Below, in pieces: positions 1-8,265 of a stretch of DNA of 14,429 nucleotides. How positions within the stretch are numbered: the stretch's first letter is position 1; each line of letters begins with the position of its first letter. Origin of the DNA: Ectocarpus siliculosus (lineage: Eukaryota; Sar; Phaeophyceae; Ectocarpales; Ectocarpaceae). The stretch is from NCBI GenBank assembly GCA_000310025.1, contig FN649729.1, positions 3,349,997 to 3,364,425 of the forward strand. The letters are read 5' to 3'. Under the pieces are notes generated by a model that saw only the letters and a program-made list of their open reading frames with translations, searched no databases and was not told the origin of the DNA. Both the position numbers and the translations under genes were made by a program.

Positions 1-60
1 CAAGGGAAGAAAACCCAAACCCAGAGGGCAAACCCCGGGGGGGGGGAGGGAGGGAACTCA
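1..60. other. Low-quality contig edge
   Basis: The first 60 bases are runs of A, C and G, including nine or more G in a row around position 40, with no coding signal. The texture matches the right edge of the window and the block at 8581-8873, so I read it as poor base calls at the end of a contig rather than biology. Confidence 0.55.
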
Positions 61-592
61 GTATCAGGAGGGGGCCCTTCTCTTGGGCGATAATTGAGGA
101 AGCTTGCGGTACCCCCTCTCACGAAGAAGAAAGTGAGAAAGAGAGAAAGAGGGGGGGGGGGGGGGGGGGTAGCACGCTTGAACGGTCATCTGAGAGGCTT
201 TTCTGCTACTGGATGCACAAACCGCCGAACGGAATCTCCGAACGGAATCGCTTATGGCAACGCACCTCGCCGCCGAATTGGGGAGAAGTTCGGGATTGAA
301 TACGGTTGAAGAAAAGCACAGGACGGACAGACAACAGCCGGCTAGAGTATCGTTGTGCTCTGTCCCGTAACCAGAAACACCCCTGCGTGTCGACGAAAAG
401 TGCCCACCAGCCCCCCCCCGCCGTGCGCAACAACATCATCCCCTCCCTTTCCCGCGCCAACCCCCCCCGTACCAAACGAGAAGCAAACCATACAACAGCC
501 TGCGGACCCTCCCCAGCATCTACTGCGACAGCCTGCGAACCCCCTCCCCCCTGAACCAGCAAACGATGCGGTCGCCTAAGGCTGTTTCTCAC
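61..592. other. Non-coding left flank, probably ARP intron
   Basis: This lies downstream (minus strand) of the donor site that ends the last visible exon of the actin-related gene. It should therefore be intron, with the following exon beyond the left edge. It contains a run of 19 G at 151-169 and several C runs. The open frames here are low-complexity Pro/Gly translations of these runs, and I found no actin-family motif in them. Confidence 0.5.
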
Positions 593-737
593 CCGTCGTA
601 AACCGGTGTCGCTTCCGCGCTGTCCCCCCCCCCACGTCTACCAGCGACGCCGTCGTCCGACCTATAGAGAAGCACGCAAGCACCGCGTCTTTCGACATGA
701 ACTCCGCGGGAACGCCGAACTCCTCCAAAATCATTTC
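593..737 (-). CDS. ARP-like exon 4 (phosphate-2 motif)
   Basis: The acceptor is caatcag| before 737 and the donor is GACGG|gtgaga at 592. It reads EMILEEFGVPAEFMSKDAVL, then ACFSIGRTTASLVDVGG. After ten C on the plus strand (624-633) the matching continuation DSAEATPVYDG is in a different frame. A tract of 8 or 11 residues would restore the frame; 8 gives the same spacing as actin between the Asp-Gly motif and the PxYxG motif. It ends in phase 2, with the next exon beyond the window. Confidence 0.8.
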
Positions 738-2899
738 CTGATTGGGCGGGGGGGGGTGAGATGTTTGCACAGCCGATAGGAGAGGGGTGACTACATTGAT
801 GTGTATCGAAGATAGTCAGTGATGGCATCGACATTCACTCGGGTATGATAATCTTAGCGGCAGGGGGGTGCATATTCGGGTTGCACATATTCTCGCCATA
901 GGGGAGAGGGGGGGTATGGCCGGGTTACACAGCCCATCTCTAGTGCAACATTCAGCCGGGGGGGGGAGGCGCGATGTTAAGGCCAAACCGCCTACCCAAG
1001 AGGCAACTCCGGGAGACGCACATGTACACACGTGCCCGACTCCTTGTGGGGCAGCGAAGGCCAAAATAATGCTGGTCGAGAGAAAACACACACACATGCA
1101 AGAGCTCTCTAGAGAGTATAGCATCGGGTCACCTTCCCGTGCTTTCCCGGGTTAAATGCGACACGAACCTAATGGTTTTCCATACCACAAACGAGCCATT
1201 TTCGATATCGGCGCAGCTCGTGAAATGACCCCACACTCACAAACAACACTCAGGCACGGCGTTCTCAGCCAGTCAGCCAGTCAAAACAGCTCAGCTCAGC
1301 ACCGCCCAGACATTGTCGATAAGATAAAACCATGGGTCTGTGAGTACGAAGGACAAATATCAACACCAGCAGCTCCCATAAACAGCAAAAACAACAGCAG
1401 CAACAACAGCTACTACTACAATGACGACGCCGATGACCACAAGCACGAGCACGGGCGGCTTTGTCGGCGCCTAGCTATGGCAAGCAGGGCGAAGGCGGGT
1501 TCCTCACCGTGTACTCCATCCTCTCCTTTGAAGAGTTGAAAGGATTCTCCGAGATGAGAACCGGGTGGTCCGACAGCTTCGTCTTGAGTCGAGTCTGCTC
1601 GGCGTGCTCTCACACCTTCTGCACTAGGTCCCAGTCCGTCACTGACACCCGAACAAGGATGGTACATACATAGCGTGGAGACAGAAGAGACACATGCCGG
1701 CGGCGTGTGTGATGTTGCTTTGTCCTACACGTTTTGCCGTCGCTGGTTCGCGCTACTGCTTTGCTTCGGCGTCAATGATCGTGTGCTGGCTATCGACACC
1801 ATCGTCGATACAACTTGATTCGCTTGCATCAAAAGTCGTCGAGGGACATATGTGTGTCAAGCAATTATATCGGTGCTGCCAGCCCTGCTGCTGCGCAAGA
1901 AACATTACACCACACAAGGAAGCGTGTTACATTTGTCGGGGCGCAACCGCCAACTAACCCATCGGTACAACCATTTGGCCACAAAAGAGACAGATTCATG
2001 CCGTCTGGGCCATGCTTCACAACCCTCTCGGTTACCTGCCCTCGGTTCCACACGGCCACACAGGGATCCTATAAATCTCGACCAAAAGATCAGTCCTTGC
2101 GAGGAAGAATCAAGAGGAAAATATCTCTCACCGAACCCGTCCTCCATAAGCGGCACCACGTCCATGTCCGCCCCGCCGCCCATCAAGCTATCCACGTCCG
2201 ATCTATACACCGTCCTCCCGTCCCCCCCGTCCTTTTCCTCTCCGTTCGCCGCGCCCCCTTCTGACCCTCCTGAGCCCCCCCGGCGCGGCCGGCGAAGCTG
2301 CGGCCCCCTTGCCTCCCCGCTGGGGCTGCCCATTGGCGGGGGGGGAGGGTGCAGCTTTCCCCTTGCCGTTGACCCCCCCCCGCTCCCCCCCCGCTCTTGC
2401 GGGGCTACCGGCGCTGTCGGCGGCCGCATCCATCTCTGCATCTAAGCGCCGCGTGGCCTCCAAGTCTATCGTTCTGCCAATCAGCTGTTGTCGGTGGTGT
2501 TTTGATGGGGTGCGGGGGGATAAAAGATCGGGGTCAACCAAATAGTCTAATGAGTACATTGTACACGTTAGAGCGTGCCGTGTTTGTTGATGTTGGTGTC
2601 CAAGGCATTCTCTCGTCAAGTTCAGAGAGGGGAAGCTGACAGATAACACACAAATGCCCCCGATAGGGATACAGGAACGAGTACGAGGGGAAAGTTGGCA
2701 TGCACGCATGCACCGCGGCACCATCGGGGCCACGCCAATTGCACCCACCCCTCGCATTTCCTCCCTCCGAGTACGACACGGCGGTGCCCTCCCCCGGTTC
2801 GCGTTCTTGCCGACGTGATGTAGGCCTTGGGAAAGTCCTCACCCGCGAAGCCCATCTTGCACGAGTATGATCCGACACCCCCCACGACGGCTCAGACAT
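593..2899 (-). CDS. Actin-related protein, ARP4/BAF53-like (partial, interrupted)
   Basis: This is an actin-fold nucleotide-binding protein. ARP4/BAF53 proteins are nuclear subunits of the INO80, SWR1 and NuA4/BAF-type chromatin complexes. Four minus-strand exons are visible: 2899 to about 2749, 2484-2132, 1641-1508 and 737-593. Recognisable pieces in order are GSYSCKMGFAGEDFPKAY (first phosphate-binding strand), DMDVVPLMEDGF, TDWDLVQKV, DHPVLISENPF, FGVPAEFMSKDAVLACF and TASLVDVGG followed by TPVYDG (second phosphate motif). Exon 2 ends in phase 1 and exon 3 supplies TG, giving Val. Exon 3 ends in phase 0 and joins exon 4 directly, and the distance between HPVL and the VPA motif then matches ARP4. 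The C-terminal half is off the left edge. Disruptions are a TGA at 1610-1612, homopolymer indels and a frameshift just after the ATG. Actin-related identity is strong; the ARP4 subclass is judged by eye. It could be a decaying paralogue. Confidence 0.8.
738..1507 (-). other. ARP intron 3
   Basis: This 770-nt GT-AG intron (gtgagg...atcag on the minus strand) lies between exons 3 and 4 of the actin-related gene. It includes G runs near 748-755, 908-914 and 957-966, a short CA tract near 1085-1097 and a CAG/CAA-rich stretch near 1381-1420. No other gene is seen. Confidence 0.65.
1508..1641 (-). CDS. ARP-like exon 3 with in-frame TGA
   Basis: The exon is bounded by gtgtcag| before 1641 and ACG|gtgagg at 1507. 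It has 2 nt plus 44 codons: TDWDLVQKV, a TGA stop at 1612-1610, then EHAEQTRLKTKLSDHPVLIS and ENPFNSSKERMEYT. The WDLV and HPVL blocks correspond to the actin-family WDxxE and EHPVL regions, so the stop lies inside conserved coding sequence. Exon phases on both sides are intact. Confidence 0.8.
1642..2131 (-). other. ARP intron 2
   Basis: This 490-nt GT-AG intron runs from gtgaga at 2131 to gtcag at 1642 on the minus strand. Its length is in line with the other introns in the window. No other gene or clear element is seen in it. Confidence 0.65.
2132..2484 (-). CDS. ARP-like exon 2 with low-complexity insertion
   Basis: The acceptor is acaacag before 2484 and the donor is TTCG|gtgaga at 2131. 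The exon opens in phase 0 with LIGRTIDLEATRRLDAEMD, passes through a Gly/Pro/Arg-rich stretch, and ends in another frame with YRSDVDSL and DMDVVPLMEDGF. The two frames differ by one surplus base. The likely sites are the G/C runs at 2338-2345, 2373-2381 and 2385-2392. Removing one base leaves 352 nt, which starts in phase 0 and ends in phase 1 exactly as exon 3 requires. The low-complexity part would be a lineage-specific insertion before the conserved DMDVVPL segment. Confidence 0.7.
2749..2899 (-). CDS. ARP-like exon 1 (start codon, frameshifted)
   Basis: An ATG at 2899-2897 begins MSE in one frame, and the actin-type sequence AVVGGVGSYSCKMGFAGEDF continues in the next frame with no ATG of its own. 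One missing base around 2886-2892 would join them. After FPKAY the frame becomes uncertain again: a second frame carries HVGKNAN and a third carries EGTAVSYSEGG, each consistent with one more lost base. A donor is possible near 2748 (gaggGGTGGGT). The left boundary is approximate. Confidence 0.62.
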
Positions 2900-3657
2900 C
2901 GTCTGCTTCGAAACGGGGTGCGGGGGGAGCGGGGGGGTGTACTCATACTATGTCGTTCATGCCGTAATTGTTAGGCCATGGGAGGGGCTCAATTGTTGCG
3001 TTCCCTTGAGAACGTTGACCGTTGGCCACGCACCCTTTTCGGCACGGAGCGCCGGTCCCAATCCTACAGCCGTCATGGAAACAACTCTATCAATTTCGTT
3101 CCACTATACGTAGCAATGACGGTGCTACGACCGGCTGACCAATGAACAGACGTTGGTCAAATAGCGGGACAACAACCGACCATGTGTACGTGTCTTGTGC
3201 AGCTATCCCATTTAGTCTGGAGGTGTACTGTAAGTTTTTGCACCTCTCGGGATGGTTTTTCGGACACACCCGGCCGGGGTCACACAGCGCAACAAAGGCA
3301 ACACACGCCGGGGCTCTTAAGTGTTTTAGACTTTGTGCGGGGGAGAGGAGGTGGAGGCCGGAGGCCAAACGACGGTCTGCGGGACAGAATCACCTGCTTT
3401 CGACCCGTCTGAGATTTGCTTTGAAAATCAAACACGCTTCTTTCACACATTCTCACTCTAGATTGGTTATATGCGTGAGAGGCGGCTGCTCTAGACTACG
3501 GACCAATGATTCTACATACAAGAGAGCGTTAGCTGCCGTTGTTTGATTCATGACGACCGGTGCCCATGGACTACTTATAATGTACAAGAACCGCGCTGTT
3601 GATCATGTCGTCGAGTCCAACGCAAGGTACAGCAGAGTATTATAGTATAATACCAGT
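2900..3657. other. Intergenic region upstream of the ARP-like gene
   Basis: This is 5' flank of the minus-strand actin-related gene. Immediately upstream of the ATG the minus strand is C-rich. I found no supported open reading frame: the 134-codon plus-strand frame at 3142-3546 has no recognisable domain. No clear TATA box is assigned. Confidence 0.45.
3637..3653. repeat. Palindrome GTATTATA-G-TATAATAC
   Basis: A perfect 8-bp inverted repeat with a single central base. It ends four bases before the tRNA-like element at 3658. It could be an AT-rich upstream element or cruciform, or a coincidence in AT-rich sequence. Confidence 0.6.
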
Positions 3658-3730
3658 CGCCCCGGTGGTCTAGTGGTATCCTGGTAAACCGCTAGCCGCA
3701 GCGGTCGTGAGTTCGACTCCCCATGGGGTG
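3658..3730 (+). repeat. tRNA-like element (tRNA pseudogene or SINE head)
   Basis: At 73 nt it is exactly tRNA-sized. A seven-pair acceptor-like stem (3658-3664 with 3724-3730, two G-U pairs) encloses an A-box match TGGTCTAGTGG, an anticodon-like hairpin ACCGCT/AGCGGT (3688-3693 with 3700-3705) and a B-box-like AGTTCGACTCC at 3710-3720. The D-arm resembles tRNA-Gly or tRNA-Glu. The anticodon loop has six bases rather than seven and the T stem has only about three pairs, so a working tRNA is unlikely. An A-rich run follows (3731-3737), as after many tRNA-derived SINEs. Confidence 0.6.
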
Positions 3731-5356
3731 AAAAAAATACAAAATTTACGGGTGAAACCGAAAAGTAGCTGGAAAGCTCTCGTGAGTACCAAACTTCGAC
3801 GTAAGCACCGTTGACGAGGGAAAGGGACGGCTGGACCACCCTTTTCGCGACAAAAATAAAAATTCAGCACGCACCGCAGGAGGAAGGTGGGCATGAAAAT
3901 AAATAATAAGAAGAAAAAGCCCTGCCTGGTGTTTACCCCCTCCTGTGTGACCCTGGATGATTGTTGTTGTACGAAAAAATACATTGAAAAGTAAGTGTAG
4001 TACTCTACATGCGCTGAAAAGTGTAGTACACGTCTCGCCACGAAAAATGGGGGGACTGCTGTCGCCATAATAGGACGAAAACACACACACACACGGGTGC
4101 GTGGTACCGGTGGCTGAACTCAATTTATTTCCACGTCACATCTGGTCTGTAGACTACACTTACTTGTTGTGTTTCCAAGAATCTGACCCTCGCTTTCTTG
4201 CGAGGGCAATTGGACACGGGCTGGCACTGCATGCCTATCCAAGCAACACATGTGATCGGTATGCATACATAAACAGATCTTGCGACCATCAAACACGCAT
4301 CAGTATCTTCGACTCCCGCCACCGGCATGCTGTTGTAAGCCAAACGAACGTCTCCTGACTTCCTCTGCAAGCAAGCGTAAAGTAAAGATCCGTCAGTGCC
4401 TCTCCATATACTCTCGCAGAGACATGCCACATAGAGCAAATCAATGCGAGTGCCGGCACACCCCAAAGGCGGCAACCATCAAGCGCGCCGTGGTCTCTAA
4501 ACAACCTCAGAAGAAAGGCTGCAGGCAGGACAAATACTCCGATACATGATCGGCTCCCTCGCTTACAGTAGAACACCAAGAACAAAACTGCGTGCTCAAC
4601 GGCACGGAAGACAAGCACTGGAGGTGTGTTAGATGACAAGGTTCTCGAGCTATTTTGTTCGACTCGGCGCTCTGTTTGCACAAGACCAGGTTGGGCCTAA
4701 ACCAAGAAGGCGAAGGAGTGTAAGACAGCAATAGTGACACGAGACGAGAAAAAACAATTATAGCAATCAGTCCATCTGCAGCAGCCGCCTTCTTCCACCG
4801 TTAACCCTCCTCATGATGCCGCACTCTAACGGTGACTCACATGTACTACCACCACGAGCGCCCAGCTGAGTCTGATCGGGAAAGATGGCCGGCCAGAGAC
4901 AAAGAAGTCAACACCTGCCAGCAGCAACGCGGCGCTCTTATGCTTATTGTATGATGAACCTGGAACGGAGCCAGCGCGGCGGGGGGTCTCTGTTAGGAAA
5001 GGAACGAGCGCAGGGGGGGGGATCCGGAAATCGTGGTCTGCATCTATTCAGCTGCGTACCGTGAGTACTGCGGACTGCTGTATCTGCAGCTGTACACACA
5101 GCCTCTCGGTGGGACGGGTAGGTCTACAACATTGCACATAGCACCATGATGGTGGCAGAAAGGAACGAATGAAATGAACCACATGGATGGCAATGGTTGT
5201 GACAAAGAGTGTATGCAATAATATGAAGAACATGTCATATTGGACTCTACGTAGTAGGTACAGCTGTCGGCGGGCGAAGGGCGAAAAAATGGTCTTCATA
5301 TTTATTTGTTCGGTTTGAAGTTTAAAGGGCTAAAATCGGCTTTATCCGCACGGACT
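3731..5356. other. Intergenic region without recognised genes
   Basis: The first part (to about 4030) may be the body of a SINE headed by the tRNA-like element. It contains imperfect direct copies TTGAAAAGTAAGTGTAGTAC (3984-4003) and CTGAAAAGTGTAGTAC (4014-4029), a small hairpin TGTAG-TACT-CTACA at 3996-4009 and a CA microsatellite near 4080-4094. The rest has no coding signal I can support. Confidence 0.45.
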
Positions 5357-5434
5357 GATGGGGTTGGCGGGGTTGAGTAGGTCTTGTCCCTTGATTGACG
5401 GATCGCGGGGGTTCGAAGCCTCCCCCGAGCCATC
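5357..5434 (+). repeat. Second tRNA-like element with Pol III signals
   Basis: A 78-nt tRNA-like segment with complementary ends GATGG (5357-5361) and CCATC (5430-5434). It has a Leu/Ser-like A-box region TGGCGGGGTTG, one mismatch from consensus, and a perfect B box GGTTCGAAGCC (5410-5420) inside a five-pair T-arm. No convincing anticodon stem can be drawn. A T8 run follows at 5453-5460. This is best read as a degenerate tRNA or tRNA-derived SINE. Confidence 0.55.
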
Positions 5435-5452
5435 GTGTACCTCAGTCAAACC

Positions 5453-5460
5453 TTTTTTTT
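5453..5460 (+). terminator. Putative Pol III terminator (T8)
   Basis: Eight T on the plus strand, 18 nt past the end of the second tRNA-like element, where an RNA polymerase III transcript started from its A and B boxes would stop. The assignment depends on that element being transcribed. Confidence 0.4.
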
Positions 5461-5591
5461 CCGGCGTAACATTGTATGTGTGTATTTAGTCTACACGATA
5501 TACAAGTCATTCTGAGAACTCTGTCTGGTTCTTCATCAGATCCTCATGCTTTTCGCGTTTCCTGGTATTATTGCATTATTATTTAGCTAAA

Positions 5592-5637
5592 CATATATAT
5601 GTTGAAGTATGAATGCATATATATACTGAAGTGAATG
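5592..5637. repeat. Imperfect tandem pair, 24 and 22 nt
   Basis: CATATATATGTTGAAG followed by TATGAATG (5592-5615) is repeated as CATATATATACTGAAG followed by TGAATG (5616-5637). The copies differ by two substitutions and a 2-nt gap. No function is suggested. Confidence 0.75.
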
Positions 5638-7265
5638 CATGTGGCTAAAGTAGTGGCGGGGTCCGATGGTCAATCAATAATCTGTGCATGATGACTCCCA
5701 AGGGCGGCACAACAAGGTGTGGGTCCGATTACCTCTCTCTCCGGATGTTTTTTTTCCTGGGATCGGATATTATATTTATTTATTTCCAGCGTGCGGGTGA
5801 CAGTGTCCGCGAGGATATCATGTTGAAAAAGGATATACCTATGTTAATCATCACAGCTTCATCATGTAGAATAATATTAGTCTAGTCATATCTCAACCAA
5901 AAGGAATTGGATGGATGATGGGTGATTGGCCGATGACTGACTCCTCTGCTTGTCTTACGTACACTTCGAAGGCCTTAGTGTTTGGGGCTGTTTTTCCTCA
6001 CCTTTTTTCCCATTTATTCTTGTTCATTTTTTTGTCACGTTCGATCGACTCCCGTTGGTTTCCTTCAGGTTGGTTGTTGTTGTTATTGCCATCTCACCAC
6101 CGTTTTTTCTTGGAGGATTGTTCATTTTCTTTTTTTCTCTTGGGTACCCTTCTTTGGGCAGTTGGCTTGTGACAACGGAAGGCGTCCGCGTTAGTTGGAC
6201 CAATTTGAGAAGAACGTACTTAGCGTAGACAGACCAGAACGTTTGTTGATAAGACATTCAGACCCTTTTTTTTTTTTTTTCGAAAGAGAGACCACCCTGC
6301 CTGGGAACGATTTCTCTCAGTACCAACGAAAAAACGAAAAAATGCGAAAAATACGTCTCACAGGTTCATCTAATTTACAAACTACCAATAATCACACCGC
6401 CGAACGCCAGCCGATAATCGAAACATGGCTCAGAAGGAAGCGCAAAAAGGAGACGAGTGTCTCTGAAAGAAACCCAACTGCGAACGGAACTGAAAAAAAT
6501 GCATGCACCCCCTCATGCAGCCGACAAGCAACAAGCCCAACAGAGATACATCGTCGCAAAACACGAACAACCAACAACTGAACACACGCAAAAGAGCAGC
6601 AAGATATCATCCACACATACATATGATCGAGAGGTACTCTGACATCAGGCAGCAGAGCGGGACCAGGCAAAGGCACCCGGGATACAGGCAGGAGGAAGGC
6701 GGCTGAAACTGTCATCTTCGGCCTCTTTACGGGACACACCCACCACGCCGGCGCAACACCCACCACGCGCTTGCTGCTTTGTAGCAAGCGCTCAGTGAAC
6801 GCCCAAGTTCATACGCCATGTGTACGTGGTTATACGCCCAAGCAGGGCCATGCAACGTTCCTCCTCCGCCACACGACACTCGAAAAGCTTACAATAATAG
6901 AGGAAATAAATCAACCGAAAGAAGCGCTTACACCATAGATCTCGCAATTACTTCTCTGACGATATTTTGCTCCTCCTGTCTCTTGTCTGTCAGTCTCTTG
7001 TCTCTCTCGATCTGTTCTGTGCATCCACCACTCGCTCTGCAACGCGCGCTTGGATAAACAACCAACCCCACCAACGTAAGGAAACCAAGAACTAGGACAC
7101 GGGGCACGACCAAGGATATAATACCCGACAACGCGACATGTAGCAGACGCCACAAAAACGCAAACCTCGAAACAACGCCGTGGCCACAACCAAACTCATC
7201 TAAAAAGATCGAACTACTACGTAACGCGCCAGGCGGTGACACTGCAGCAGCTATCGCCATCACGT

Positions 7266-7305
7266 GTCGTGATAGTCCCGCGAGTGTCATGACAGTCCCG
7301 CGAGG
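7266..7305. repeat. Tandem duplication of a 20-nt unit
   Basis: GTCGTGATAGTCCCGCGAGT (7266-7285) is followed directly by GTCATGACAGTCCCGCGAGG (7286-7305), identical at 17 of 20 positions. Confidence 0.8.
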
Positions 7306-7763
7306 AAGCCGACGCAGACGAGAGCGGCCGAGAAGGCGCAGAGCTCGGTCAGCAGTCGGCAGCGTGACTCGTGCTTCACCTGTGTCCGAACACCATCCCA
7401 AGAAAGAAAATCAGGCAACACACGAGCACACAGGAGAGTGGCACAACGATGTTCGTGGGCAAAAAACACGTTCGAAAAACTGCCTTATATGACTGCCTTA
7501 TCATATTTCATTGTACATGTAGTCAGGCGGTTGATGAGAGAACTCCCCGGATTTAGCAAGCCCCGGATAAAGCATGACACCCAGAAAAAAATGCAGAGCA
7601 TTATAAGGTTGACATGACGAGCTCTCCTTCGTCCCAAGGCTGTCCAACTAATACCGAGCGACGACTGCACCGTAGACACAAGGCCCGCATGCACGGCCTG
7701 GGTGTAGCATACCACCTCCCCACACCACCACGTAGGAACCGGCGTCCAGACCACTCAAAACGA

Positions 7764-8265
7764 TTATGAGAGTGGCTCCGTCGTGTCGGGAATCCGCGGT
7801 AACCTGAAACACGGAAGGGAACGATGTGTGACGGACAATCGACCCCCCTCTCCTCCTACTACCCGAAATGCCCTCAAGCTTTCTCTCACCCTTATCAAGC
7901 ACCACGCCCTCAACGGGCTAGTCGCGCGGCGCAACAGGCCGATCCCGCCGCCCGATGACGACGGCATCTCCATGCGCGAGTAGGGGAGCTTATCCAACCC
8001 CGACCCCCGGCTGCCGCCGAGGCCTCCTCCTCCCATAATGGGAACTCCGAGCCCGCTGCCGCCGCCACCGATCGAAGAGGAAATGTTGCTGTTGATTGAG
8101 CTGCTAGCCATCGTCGACATGCTGGAGCAGGAGGCGATGTGCTGGAATCCTCCCGCCGCTCCCGGGCCTGCGTCCGGGCCCGGGCTCCCCGAACCGTCGG
8201 AGGTTCCGCCGCCGTCATAAATGCGGAGGTGCTCGTTTTCCACTCGTATAAAGCCCCACATGGTC
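7764..8265 (-). CDS. EXS gene last visible exon, Gly/Ser tail
   Basis: After the acceptor ggcag|, G completes Arg and the exon reads TMWGFIRVENEHLRIYDGGG, the conserved W-F-R-ENEH end of EXS domains. About 145 residues rich in Gly and Ser follow, including IGGGGSGLGVPIMGGGGLGG. If unspliced, the frame stops at 7764. A good donor-like site ATAAGG|GTGAGA at about 7884-7888 could end the exon earlier and lead to a further exon I could not identify, so the last 40 or so codons are uncertain. Confidence 0.8.

Larger units (their letters stand above)
5461..7763. other. Intergenic region, AT-rich, no recognised gene
   Basis: This lies downstream of the minus-strand EXS gene and should contain its 3' UTR at the right side. 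It includes strongly T-rich plus-strand sequence at about 5980-6140, a T15 run at 6266-6280 and a short tandem duplication at 7266-7305. Open frames here are hydrophobic readings of T-rich DNA or lack any motif. A further 3' exon of the EXS gene could be hidden here if the possible donor at 7884-7888 is used. Confidence 0.45.

Noticed and set aside
1508-1641. P-type ATPase nucleotide-binding motif
   Set aside because: NPFNSSKERM first suggested an ATPase FNSxxKRM motif. The neighbouring exons, phases and HPVL/VPA spacing instead fit an actin-related protein throughout.
3142-3546. 134-codon plus-strand frame
   Set aside because: No recognisable domain or codon pattern, and no neighbouring exons in phase.
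3658-3730. Functional tRNA gene
   Set aside because: The T stem is broken and the anticodon loop has six bases, so only a tRNA-like element can be supported.
5915-6228. Overlapping Phe/Leu-rich plus-strand frames
   Set aside because: Three frames over the same T-rich DNA all give hydrophobic peptides, which is the signature of base composition rather than a membrane protein.
6928-7401. 157-codon minus-strand frame with hydrophobic stretches
   Set aside because: The two hydrophobic runs suggest membrane segments, but there is no family motif, no splice context and a low-complexity start. Chance is likely in this composition.
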